Virus record (IMG/VR): IMGVR_UViG_3300040801_001750
Location: 1-41,249 of that record
DNA from: a virus
Direction: 5' to 3' (one strand)
Length of the DNA: 41,249 bases
This document shows, in pieces, positions 30,787-37,327 of this stretch (position 1 is the stretch's first letter; the number at the start of each line of letters is the position of its first letter). The notes beneath the pieces were generated by a model. The model was not told where the DNA came from. It ran no database searches and saw nothing but the letters and a program-made list of their open reading frames with translations. The position numbers and the translations under genes are program-made.

Positions 30787-31371
30787 ATGGAAGAGGGCCT
30801 GATTCAGTTTGTCACAACACCGCCAATTCAGCCGGAATCGAGTGAACTGCTTGTTTTCGCCCAGATCGCGACGCCGTTCGTAGCATTGGCGACCCCGTTT
30901 CTGGTTTTCGGGCTGGCTGCGATTAGGAACTGGTTCCGTGAAACCAGATCTGCAGGACGACTCAGGTCGTGCGTTCAAAAGGAGGCCAAGCTGCTCGCAT
31001 TCATACTGGAAGACTCTGACGGCCACTGGCGAAACCCCAAACGCATTGCCCCTCACACCAATGAGAAGCACTATCTGGACGTGACGCCAATAGTTGGCTC
31101 CCCCTCCATTTGGGCAACTTCTCTCGCTCCAAGTGACTCCGCTCGTGTAAGCGATCTTTGGGATGCCATCACTCGATACAACAAGTGGGTTGGATTCTAT
31201 TGCGCCGTGAAGGCTGGGATAAGCAAGCGGCGGAATTACACTAAGATCCTTACTTCCCTCGACCAGCTGTGGGTGGCACTGCAAGCCATAGACCCAAGTA
31301 TTCAAAAGCCTCAGCATCTTGTCGAACGAGACGAGCGGAGGCAGCAGCGCGAGAACAGGGAACACGATTAG
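30787..31371 (+). CDS. Plus-strand membrane-anchored accessory protein (moron)
   Basis: A 194-residue protein against the direction of all neighbours. ATG 30787 is preceded by GGGAGGAG, an excellent ribosome site. One hydrophobic segment (LLVFAQIATPFVALATPFLV then FGLAAI) lies at residues about 21-46, followed by a basic, soluble domain rich in aromatic residues (NKWVGFYCAVKAGISKRRNY, SLDQLWVALQAIDPSIQKPQ). Lower GC than its surroundings. Its stop overlaps the stop of GemA on the other strand by two bases (31369-31370). Likely lysogenically expressed; function unknown. Confidence 0.7.
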   Translation: MEEGLIQFVTTPPIQPESSELLVFAQIATPFVALATPFLVFGLAAIRNWFRETRSAGRLRSCVQKEAKLLAFILEDSDGHWRNPKRIAPHTNEKHYLDVTPIVGSPSIWATSLAPSDSARVSDLWDAITRYNKWVGFYCAVKAGISKRRNYTKILTSLDQLWVALQAIDPSIQKPQHLVERDERRQQRENREHD

Positions 31372-31775
31372 CCCCGCCTCCGAGCGTCGACTTCCAGCGC
31401 CTGGATAATCTTCCGGAGCTGCTCGGGGTTGCACCACTCGAAGCGGTCAACCTTGAACATGCGCTGCGCGATGGCGTCGGCGTAGGCGTCTTCCTTCGCG
31501 CCGGCCGGGTCGTTGATCAGCAGCGCGCGGATCTTGCGCACGAGCAGCTCGCGGCCTTCGGCCGGCTGGGTGCGCCCCTTGCGCTGCGGCTTAAAGCCGC
31601 GCGACTTCAGGTGGCCGAGCACCTTCCGCCGGCCGAAGGCGTCCAGGTCGCCGGAGGACTTGGCGCGGGCGACCGCCCACAGCATCGCGCGGTAGTCCTC
31701 GTCGGACAGGCCCAGGGCCTTCTTGCCGACGTGAATCAGTGCGAGGTCGCGCTTGCGGGGGTCAGGCTGCGGCAT
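31368..31775 (-). CDS. gemA: GemA / Gp16 family protein (DUF1018)
   Basis: A 135-residue protein, MPQPDPRKRDLALIHVGKKA, with the DUF1018 signature: LIHVGKKALGLSDEDYRAML, then a helix-rich body and LEVDARRRG at the end. In Mu, GemA/Gp16 modulates host gene expression and is part of the early operon. It closes the early gene chain here, before the plus-strand moron, and overlaps the upstream gene by 14 bases. Confidence 0.88.
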   Translation of the reverse strand: MPQPDPRKRDLALIHVGKKALGLSDEDYRAMLWAVARAKSSGDLDAFGRRKVLGHLKSRGFKPQRKGRTQPAEGRELLVRKIRALLINDPAGAKEDAYADAIAQRMFKVDRFEWCNPEQLRKIIQALEVDARRRG

Positions 31776-32235
31776 CTTCCGGCTCCAGGATCTCGATCGA
31801 CTCGAACTCGCGCTCGAGGTGGCGCACCAGGGCTTTCGGGCAGTGCCAAACGTCTAGATACCTAGCTTCGTTCTTCTCCTTCGTGATCGGATCTAGCCCG
31901 GCTTTTCTGTAAATCTTGTTCAATTCCTTGAGCCGAGTCGGGCCATACACTTTTGAAACGCGCGGCCGCATCAGTCGCTGCGCGAATCGATCGGTTTCGT
32001 CGTCGGGCTCTGTCTGTCGCGGCGTGCGTCTATCTACGTCGTTGAAGAACGTATCGGGCAGCGCCCACTTATGTCGGAATTCACCATTAACGAACGGCAC
32101 GATCCTGTAGACCAATGGCTTGGCCTGGCGGACCTCGAATATGACTTCGCGGCCTTCGGCAACCAGTTTCGCTCGGCCGAACCCGTGGCTCAGCGCACTG
32201 ATCAAGCGATCTCGCTGTGGCTGCGGGAACTTCAC
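31762..32235 (-). CDS. Hypothetical early protein
   Basis: A 157-residue protein from GTG 32235 (MKFPQPQRDRLISALSHGFG), starting 2 bases after the preceding stop. It has a beta-rich first half (EVIFEVRQAKPLVYRIVPFV) and a basic helical second half (RVSKVYGPTRLKELNKIYRK). Its DNA is somewhat less GC-rich than the flanks. The position, just before GemA, is variable in Mu-like phages. No family recognised. Confidence 0.65.
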   Translation of the reverse strand: MKFPQPQRDRLISALSHGFGRAKLVAEGREVIFEVRQAKPLVYRIVPFVNGEFRHKWALPDTFFNDVDRRTPRQTEPDDETDRFAQRLMRPRVSKVYGPTRLKELNKIYRKAGLDPITKEKNEARYLDVWHCPKALVRHLEREFESIEILEPEDAAA

Positions 32236-32237
32236 GG

Positions 32238-32420
32238 CTACAACCTCGCCTCGATCCGAACGCGCTTACCAAGCGGCCGCCCGTGCGGGGCCGGCTGGAT
32301 GTCGATCGAGTCGACTTCCAAGCCGGTCCGGGACTGGTAGTCCTCGAGCAGCTCGCTGATCTGGCGCTCCGTCTCCCGACGGAGCTTGCGGGCCTCCTCG
32401 TTGGCCTGGGCAACGCTCAT
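32238..32420 (-). CDS. Small helical early protein
   Basis: A 60-residue protein, MSVAQANEEARKLRRETERQ, with an amphipathic helix and a C-terminal strand region. Coupled to the zinc-finger gene by ATGA. Its length and coupling support a real gene; its function is unknown. Confidence 0.6.
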   Translation of the reverse strand: MSVAQANEEARKLRRETERQISELLEDYQSRTGLEVDSIDIQPAPHGRPLGKRVRIEARL

Positions 32421-32635
32421 GCGGCACCCTTGACGATGCGGTCGTTTTCGCGCTTGAGCTCCAGCCGGATGTAATCCTCCCGGCAGTAGGAGTCGCAGAA
32501 GCGCTCGGCCGCGGGCTCATCGCAGAACATGCAGCGGCCGCGCGCGGCTGGCTGGCTGACTTCCGGCCGGCGGCGGGAAACTGCCGCGTCGAGGCGGGCC
32601 TGTTCTTCCTGCTGTGCTCGATCAGCTGCGTCCAT
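32417..32635 (-). CDS. Small zinc-finger early protein
   Basis: A 72-residue protein with a charged helix (RAQQEEQARLDAAVSRRR) and a probable zinc site CMFCDEPAAERFCDSYCRED (C-x2-C-x8-C-x3-C). The layout helix + four-Cys finger recalls DksA/TraR-type proteins in size, but the conserved DxxDxA-like tip is absent, so that link is weak. It overlaps the upstream gene by 14 bases. Confidence 0.65.
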   Translation of the reverse strand: MDAADRAQQEEQARLDAAVSRRRPEVSQPAARGRCMFCDEPAAERFCDSYCREDYIRLELKRENDRIVKGAA

Positions 32636-32804
32636 TGGGCTTCTCCTTCAGTCGGCGCACGCCGCCGTTGCGGTCCATTTCGTACCAGCGGCCGTCGGCC
32701 ATCTGGAACGGTTCGCCGGGCTGGTGCGCGCCCTTGGTGTGCAATTGCGATCGCGGAACCAGGCGATGATTCCGCAATCGACGTTCGGTGAACTGCGTCT
32801 TCAC
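32622..32804 (-). CDS. Small basic early protein
   Basis: A 60-residue basic protein from GTG 32804 (MKTQFTERRLRNHRLVPRSQ), coupled to Gam by a GTGA overlap. The middle, MADGRWYEMDRNGGVRRL, looks like a small beta-hairpin. No family recognised. Confidence 0.55.
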   Translation of the reverse strand: MKTQFTERRLRNHRLVPRSQLHTKGAHQPGEPFQMADGRWYEMDRNGGVRRLKEKPNGRS

Positions 32805-33328
32805 GCCGCGTCCTCCAGCTCCTGGGCCTCGGCCATGAGGGCGTTGACCAGCTTGTCGACGTCGCCGTCGACGGGCTTGATGATGACCTGGTCGCCGGTC
32901 TTCTCGACTTCGGCGCCGACGCGTCGGATCAGCTGCAGGGGCAGCTTGCCCAGCTCGGAGATCACCGGCGTTTCGGTGATTTTGATCAGCCGGTCGGCAT
33001 CGTCAGGCCAGAGCTGCCGGATCTTCGCGACGGTCTTGGCGCGGTCGTGGATGATGACCTTGCCCTTGCCCTTCTGGAGCCCGACGCGCATGCCGGCGAT
33101 CACGACGGTGCGCGGGCTCTCGAACAGCTCCGGATGGCGCTGGATGTGGGCGTTGAGCCGGTCGCGGCTCTTGGCGGCCTGTTGCACGGCCGACTTGATG
33201 CCGGGCAGGCGGCGGCGCTTGAGCTTCTCGATCTCTGCTTCGAGATCCTGCACGCGCTCGGCGACCACGTCGTAGTCCTTGCGGTGCGTCTGGGTGAGTT
33301 GTTCGGTGTAGTCCATTGCGGTGTTCAT
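32801..33328 (-). CDS. gam: Host-nuclease inhibitor Gam
   Basis: A 175-residue protein. ATG 33328 is chosen because it overlaps the upstream stop (ATGA); the longer frame open to 33685 is a shadow. Family features: an N-terminal helix pair (AERVQDLEAEIEKLKRRRLP), then a Ku-like beta core with RVGLQKGKGKVIIHDRAKTV and RQLWPDDADRLIKI, ending in an acidic helix. Mu Gam is a Ku homologue that coats DNA ends and blocks RecBCD, protecting phage DNA after infection. It sits in the early operon, as in Mu. Confidence 0.9.
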   Translation of the reverse strand: MNTAMDYTEQLTQTHRKDYDVVAERVQDLEAEIEKLKRRRLPGIKSAVQQAAKSRDRLNAHIQRHPELFESPRTVVIAGMRVGLQKGKGKVIIHDRAKTVAKIRQLWPDDADRLIKITETPVISELGKLPLQLIRRVGAEVEKTGDQVIIKPVDGDVDKLVNALMAEAQELEDAA

Positions 33329-33675
33329 TGGTTGCTGTCCTCCATGCGGATGCGGAGCTGGCCGGCGAGGTCCGGCAGCGACACCCGCTTCATTGCTGCG
33401 ATTTGGGTGAGTGATGTCATTGCGCGGTCGTGGAGAAACCGGCAGGTCTGGTCGAGCTCGTCGTCGGTTTCGGCGATGAAGTAGCCGTGGCGCGGATCCG
33501 CACAGATGTGCTCGCCCTGGGCGCGCAGCTCGGCGACCATCTTGCGAACGCGGCGCTCGTCGCCGGGGCCGGCGCCGGGCCCGTAGACGGCCCGGGCAAG
33601 CTCGGCGACGGAAATGCCCCGGCGCGCGCCGATGTGGCGCGACAGGACGGCGATCAGTACGGATTCGTGGTTCAT
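33325..33675 (-). CDS. Winged-helix early protein
   Basis: A 116-residue protein, MNHESVLIAVLSRHIGARRG. Residues about 1-70 look like a winged helix: ISVAELARAVYGPGAGPGDE then RRVRKMVAELRAQGEHICAD and a RHGYFIAE wing. A helical tail follows (LTQIAAMKRVSLPDLAGQLR). Similar proteins stand beside Gam in other Mu-like phages and are annotated only as HTH proteins. Coupled on both sides by four-base overlaps. Confidence 0.7.
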   Translation of the reverse strand: MNHESVLIAVLSRHIGARRGISVAELARAVYGPGAGPGDERRVRKMVAELRAQGEHICADPRHGYFIAETDDELDQTCRFLHDRAMTSLTQIAAMKRVSLPDLAGQLRIRMEDSNQ

Positions 33676-33917
33676 CCCGTTCCACTCCTTTGCACGCCGC
33701 CGCCCGCGCTGAGCTCGGCGTAGCGATTGGCCTCGAGCAGGCGAATGCGCTTGGCCACCGCAGCGCGGACGGTTGCTTGCAGGTTGGGCAGGTTCAGAGC
33801 TGCCAGGCACTGCTCGCGATCAAATCCGCGGACCAGGCTGATGCGGTCCTCGGCCGTCCACGCGCCCATCGGTTCGCCCGTGATTGGGTTGGTGTCGGTC
33901 ATGAATGGGTTATTCAC
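33672..33917 (-). CDS. Small hypothetical early protein
   Basis: An 81-residue protein from GTG 33917 (MNNPFMTDTNPITGEPMGAW), with a helical core (LAALNLPNLQATVRAAVAKR). GTGA-coupled to the gene before it and ATGA-coupled to the gene after it. No family recognised. Confidence 0.6.
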   Translation of the reverse strand: MNNPFMTDTNPITGEPMGAWTAEDRISLVRGFDREQCLAALNLPNLQATVRAAVAKRIRLLEANRYAELSAGGGVQRSGTG

Positions 33918-34783
33918 TCGGCACCTCCCGCCGCAGCTCGTGCGGCCTCGGCGACGTCCTTGGCTGCGGTGGCCACCTCGATCAGGTAGTCCAGGACGGG
34001 GTCATCGAGCTCGTTGAGGTAGGCGTCGAGGTGTTCCTGGGCGTCGGCGCTGGCGCGCTCGAGCAGGTCGGCGACGGCGGGCGATGCCGAGTCTCCCGGG
34101 CGGAGCAAGCCGATGGGAAAGCCCATGCGGCGGATCAGCTCGTGTTGCCGCTCCTCCACTTCGCGATCGACAGCGTCGACGGACTCCTTGCGGTGTTCGA
34201 AGCGCTGGAAAAGCTCGTTGCAGATCTCGGCGATTTCGCCCTGGATCTGTTGGTCGCGCTGAACTTGCGTCATCGAACCCAGCAGTTCGAACAATCGGAT
34301 CACGTCAGACTGGCCGGCGATGTAGAAGCCAGGGCAGCGCTCGTCGTCGGCAGTTGCCTCGATCGCTCTGGAGACCGCCTCCGACTTGGCGTCGGAATCG
34401 CCAGGCTCTGTGCCGGTGCCCTGGACCTCTTCGTGCCGCTCTTCCTCGGCCGGCGGGTTTGATGCCGCCTGGGTCGTGGGCTTTGCCGCCGCCTTCTTGC
34501 GCGCGACCTTCTTCTTGGCCGCCTTGCGCTCCGGCTTCGATTCGGACTCAGCCGGTCGCTCCGGTGGCGGCGCATGGCGCTGCTTTCTCACCTGGTGCGG
34601 CGTCCGGTATACCTTGTCGGTGCCCTTGACCAGGTCGCCCCGGGACGTGAGCCGGTGCAGTGCACCGGCCACGTCTGCTTCGGTCTCAGCCAGATCGCTC
34701 CGAACGTAGATCTCCAAAAGGCTCAGCCCGGCCACGGAGTCTTCGACAATCACCATGACTTCGTCGGTGAGTCCTTCGATCAT
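33914..34783 (-). CDS. Hypothetical protein with winged-helix start and Lys/Ala-rich linker
   Basis: A 289-residue protein. Residues 1-65 form a winged-helix-like unit (LSLLEIYVRSDLAETEADVA, then GALHRLTSRGDLVKGTDKVY). Residues about 75-110 are strongly basic (ERKAAKKKVARKKAAAKPTT), resembling bacterial histone-like tails. An acidic part and a long helical C-terminus follow (SMTQVQRDQQIQGEIAEICN). It is by far the largest gene in the small-ORF chain and may bind DNA, but no activity is evident. ATGA-coupled upstream. Confidence 0.65.
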   Translation of the reverse strand: MIEGLTDEVMVIVEDSVAGLSLLEIYVRSDLAETEADVAGALHRLTSRGDLVKGTDKVYRTPHQVRKQRHAPPPERPAESESKPERKAAKKKVARKKAAAKPTTQAASNPPAEEERHEEVQGTGTEPGDSDAKSEAVSRAIEATADDERCPGFYIAGQSDVIRLFELLGSMTQVQRDQQIQGEIAEICNELFQRFEHRKESVDAVDREVEERQHELIRRMGFPIGLLRPGDSASPAVADLLERASADAQEHLDAYLNELDDPVLDYLIEVATAAKDVAEAARAAAGGAE

Positions 34784-35028
34784 GACGACACCCCCCGCAC
34801 TTGCTCGCGCGTGGGCAGCAGCAGGTAAGCGTCCGGGCCTTTCGGTGGGCCGGCCGCCCCGTCAGGGATGCGGTGCAGATGCACCTCACCAGTTTCCGGG
34901 TCAATGCCGGCCTGGTAGATATCCCAGTCGCCGTCGTGACCCTGCAGATACGCGATCTGGTCGCCGTCGTGCAGTTCCGAGGGCCGGCAACGGCGGGCGC
35001 GCTGGCAGTTCACGATTTCGACCTTCAT
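34780..35028 (-). CDS. Small beta-rich early protein
   Basis: An 82-residue protein from ATG 35028 (MKVEIVNCQRARRCRPSELH), in a four-base overlap with the gene before. Contains DGDWDIYQAGIDPETGEVHL. A longer frame to 35211 is a shadow. No family recognised. Confidence 0.6.
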   Translation of the reverse strand: MKVEIVNCQRARRCRPSELHDGDQIAYLQGHDGDWDIYQAGIDPETGEVHLHRIPDGAAGPPKGPDAYLLLPTREQVRGVSS

Positions 35029-35312
35029 GCCGCACGCTCCCAGGGCGCCCGCCCGATGTGGATCTCGCGCATCACCGGCACGCCGGCCAGGTCCATGCAA
35101 AGCCGGTGCGCGTGATCTGCAGCAGCCTTGCCGTCGCCCTGCTCGATGGCCAGTGCCAGGCGGCGCGCGACCTCCTGATGGGTCGGATCGCCGGTGCGGC
35201 CGCTCCGGCACTGTTTCTGGTAGAGCTGGACGATGTCGTCGTCATCGAGCATGTCAACCAGGTCGCTTACCGGGATCTCCACCTCGGTACTGATGTAACC
35301 ATTGAGGCTCAC
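35025..35312 (-). CDS. Small early protein
   Basis: A 95-residue protein from GTG 35312 (MSLNGYISTEVEIPVSDLVD), with a strongly acidic turn (MLDDDDIVQLYQK) and a helical second half. Four-base overlaps on both sides. No family recognised. Confidence 0.6.
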   Translation of the reverse strand: MSLNGYISTEVEIPVSDLVDMLDDDDIVQLYQKQCRSGRTGDPTHQEVARRLALAIEQGDGKAAADHAHRLCMDLAGVPVMREIHIGRAPWERAA

Positions 35313-35557
35313 GAGTCACCCCCTTCCTCGATCACGCGCACCAGCATGGCGCTGCGGCCGAAGACCTGTGGGACCAGGGAGCGGACCAGACGCTGGGCCT
35401 CGTCGACGTTGCCGTCTGCGATCGCCTTGGCGAGCAGCGAAGCCTCAAGGCGAGCCAGGTTGATCGTGACGTCTGCGGCCTTGCGCACCTGGTGGGCGGC
35501 GTCGATGCCTGGGTTGCGGCCCTTCTCGATGTCGTGGATAGCTGCACTCAGGCTCAT
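35309..35557 (-). CDS. Small helical early protein
   Basis: An 82-residue protein from ATG 35557 (MSLSAAIHDIEKGRNPGIDA), all-helical in pattern. ATGA-coupled upstream. The start is fixed by the overlap with the previous stop at 35554. No family recognised. Confidence 0.6.
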   Translation of the reverse strand: MSLSAAIHDIEKGRNPGIDAAHQVRKAADVTINLARLEASLLAKAIADGNVDEAQRLVRSLVPQVFGRSAMLVRVIEEGGDS

Positions 35558-35736
35558 GCGGCACCTCCCTTCTTGGGTTCGAGTGGGGAGCAGCCGTGCC
35601 CGCAGCACAGGCGGCCATTGCCGTACATCTGGCGCCCGGACTGGACTTTCTCCGCGTAGCGGGAGCTGCCCTGGCCGACGGCGCGCTTTTCCATGCGCTT
35701 CTTGCGCTGGGTGCGTTTGCGTTCGTGCTTGTTCAT
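35554..35736 (-). CDS. Small basic Cys-containing early protein
   Basis: A 60-residue protein from ATG 35736 (MNKHERKRTQRKKRMEKRAV), very basic at the N-terminus, with a CCGHGC cluster near the C-terminus. Could bind nucleic acid or metal. ATGA-coupled on both sides. Confidence 0.55.
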   Translation of the reverse strand: MNKHERKRTQRKKRMEKRAVGQGSSRYAEKVQSGRQMYGNGRLCCGHGCSPLEPKKGGAA

Positions 35737-35963
35737 GCCGGCACCCCCGGGACCGAGGCCCGGGCATTGCCCGAGCCGTCGATCACTTTGAAGAACAGCT
35801 CGTCGCAGTTCGGGCAGACGGCCATCGTGTCGGTGTTGGGGATGCGCGGGACGTCGTGATTGCGCTTGCAATGCGGACACCGCAGTGGCGTGACAGGGTT
35901 GCCGTCGTCCTTCCAGCGCTGCAGGAACTGCTTGTAGCCGGCCGGGTTCAGTCGTCTGCTCAT
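35733..35963 (-). CDS. Small zinc-ribbon protein
   Basis: A 76-residue protein from ATG 35963 (MSRRLNPAGYKQFLQRWKDD). CPHCKRNHDVPRIPNTDTMA followed by CPNC gives two CxxC knuckles 19 residues apart, a typical zinc ribbon. ATGA-coupled. Likely nucleic-acid-binding or a protein-interaction module; no specific function known. Confidence 0.68.
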   Translation of the reverse strand: MSRRLNPAGYKQFLQRWKDDGNPVTPLRCPHCKRNHDVPRIPNTDTMAVCPNCDELFFKVIDGSGNARASVPGVPA

Positions 35964-36280
35964 GCCGGCACCCCCCGCAGCGGCGCCATGCCGCTGCCAT
36001 TGACGGTCCCGGTCGCGCGCTCCACCGGCGCGGCCCAGCGCACCTGGCAGCCACACAGCGGCATGACCATCGTGCCGACGAGCCGGCCGTGGATCCGCTC
36101 GCGCATGTACTGCGCACCGTCGAGCTGCGCGGCGGCGGCGTCCGGCTCGATGTAGATCACCGGCGCACGGCCGCCCAGGCGCACATCGATCACCTTGCAG
36201 CCGGCGGCCTCGAGCTTCTCGAGCGCATCCCGCGCGGACGTGGTCTGGTCGTAGATCCTTCGGTTTCGCTTGCAGATCAT
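35960..36280 (-). CDS. Hypothetical early protein after transposition ATPase
   Basis: A 106-residue protein from ATG 36280 (MICKRNRRIYDQTTSARDAL), in an ATGA overlap with the ATPase B stop. It has an alpha/beta pattern (LEKLEAAGCKVIDVRLGGRA, PVIYIEPDAAAAQLDGAQYM) and a CGC near the C-terminal half. No family recognised. Confidence 0.6.
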   Translation of the reverse strand: MICKRNRRIYDQTTSARDALEKLEAAGCKVIDVRLGGRAPVIYIEPDAAAAQLDGAQYMRERIHGRLVGTMVMPLCGCQVRWAAPVERATGTVNGSGMAPLRGVPA

Positions 36281-37242
36281 GCCGCACCTCCCAAACGCTT
36301 CCACGCGGCCTTGATGTCGCCGCAGTTGGTCTCTCGGCTTTCACCGGCGGCATACATGCTGGCCAGGCGCAACGTCTTGGTCAGGCTGCGCAGGCCACCG
36401 GGGGTGGCGGCGATCTTGTGGAGGAAATTGCGGCAGTCATTGGCTTTGATCTGCCAGGCGCTGATGATCGCCTCGGCATCGCCCGGGTCGGCGGCGTTGA
36501 GCCGCAGCCGCTGCCCGACGCGGCTGTAGAGCCGGTCGAGGTAGGCCGCGCGGTTGCCGCCGGTGAGGTTGCTGTACACGTGCTCGTTGCCGAGCAAGAC
36601 CAGCCCGCAGCCGGTCGCGTCGTGCACCTGGCGGATCTGGTCGAGCGACTGGGTGGTGAGGTTCTGGGCCTCGTCGACCAACAGCACCCCGAACGTCCCG
36701 GTCATCTTCTGGACGATGGCCCGGTAGAGTTGATTGGCCTGCGGGCGACCGCCGGGTCCAGTCATCTTCGGCAGGCCCACGGCGGCGGCGATCTCCTCGA
36801 GCGAGCAGACGACCGACGAGGTGGCCTGGGTAATGGTGACCAGCCAGACGTTCGGGCTGGTCGCCTGGTAGTGCCGAGCGGTCTCGGTCTTGCTGACACC
36901 GGCACACCCATAGATGATCACCAGATCACTGGCGATGTGCGCGTAGCGCATCGTGTCCAGGATCTTCGTGGCGGTGGGCGTCTCTACGAAGCCCGGAGCC
37001 GTGGGCAACGCCTTGGCGGCCGAGTTGCGGTCGGCGATCGCCTCGAGGGCGGCGTGAACCTTGCGTTCGACCTTGCCGTTGTCGCCTTCGTACTTCTCCG
37101 CGATCCAGCGGCCCAGGGTGCTGGCGCTAACGTCGGCCAGGCGGGCGAGCTCGGTCTGGCTCATGCCAGCGTCGAGCGCGGCTTGTGCGCGCTCCCGCAC
37201 ATCCTTCGGCTGTTCTGATTTCAAGGGTGCTACATTTCCCAT
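36277..37242 (-). CDS. Transposition target ATPase (MuB-like)
   Basis: A 321-residue AAA-type ATPase. The N-terminus has a helix-turn-helix (MSQTELARLADVSASTLGRW) as in MuB. Walker A is GCAGVSKTET, where the usual Gly before Lys is Ser; Walker B is GVLLVDEAQNL; a sensor region LVLLGNEHV follows. The C-terminal helical bundle includes LHKIAATPGGLRSLTKTLRL. MuB binds target DNA, activates MuA and gives target immunity. The ATG has GAGGAG eight bases upstream, an independent strong ribosome site after an 85-bp gap from transposase A. Confidence 0.9.
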   Translation of the reverse strand: MGNVAPLKSEQPKDVRERAQAALDAGMSQTELARLADVSASTLGRWIAEKYEGDNGKVERKVHAALEAIADRNSAAKALPTAPGFVETPTATKILDTMRYAHIASDLVIIYGCAGVSKTETARHYQATSPNVWLVTITQATSSVVCSLEEIAAAVGLPKMTGPGGRPQANQLYRAIVQKMTGTFGVLLVDEAQNLTTQSLDQIRQVHDATGCGLVLLGNEHVYSNLTGGNRAAYLDRLYSRVGQRLRLNAADPGDAEAIISAWQIKANDCRNFLHKIAATPGGLRSLTKTLRLASMYAAGESRETNCGDIKAAWKRLGGAA

Positions 37243-37298
37243 TTGCTATACTCCTCAGTGCATTGGTCCTCAGTGCAACGCGGCTTTGGCCGCACTCG

Positions 37299-37325
37299 CC
37301 CCGGCGTTGCAGCGCCGGGGTTTTT
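37299..37325 (+). terminator. Intrinsic terminator on the plus strand between transposase A and B
   Basis: An 8-bp perfect stem CCCCGGCG/CGCCGGGG (37299-37306 and 37313-37320), loop TTGCAG, then TTTTT (37321-37325). It works only for plus-strand (antisense) transcripts; on the minus strand no T-run follows. A second small hairpin, GCGGC-TTTG-GCCGC, precedes it at 37280-37293, and direct repeats of TCCTCAGTGCA lie at 37252-37262 and 37267-37277. Confidence 0.7.
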
Positions 37326-37327
37326 CA

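Noticed and set aside
32417-32635. Calling the zinc-finger protein DksA/TraR
   Set aside because: Only size, helix and four Cys fit; the acidic tip motif of the family is not visible.
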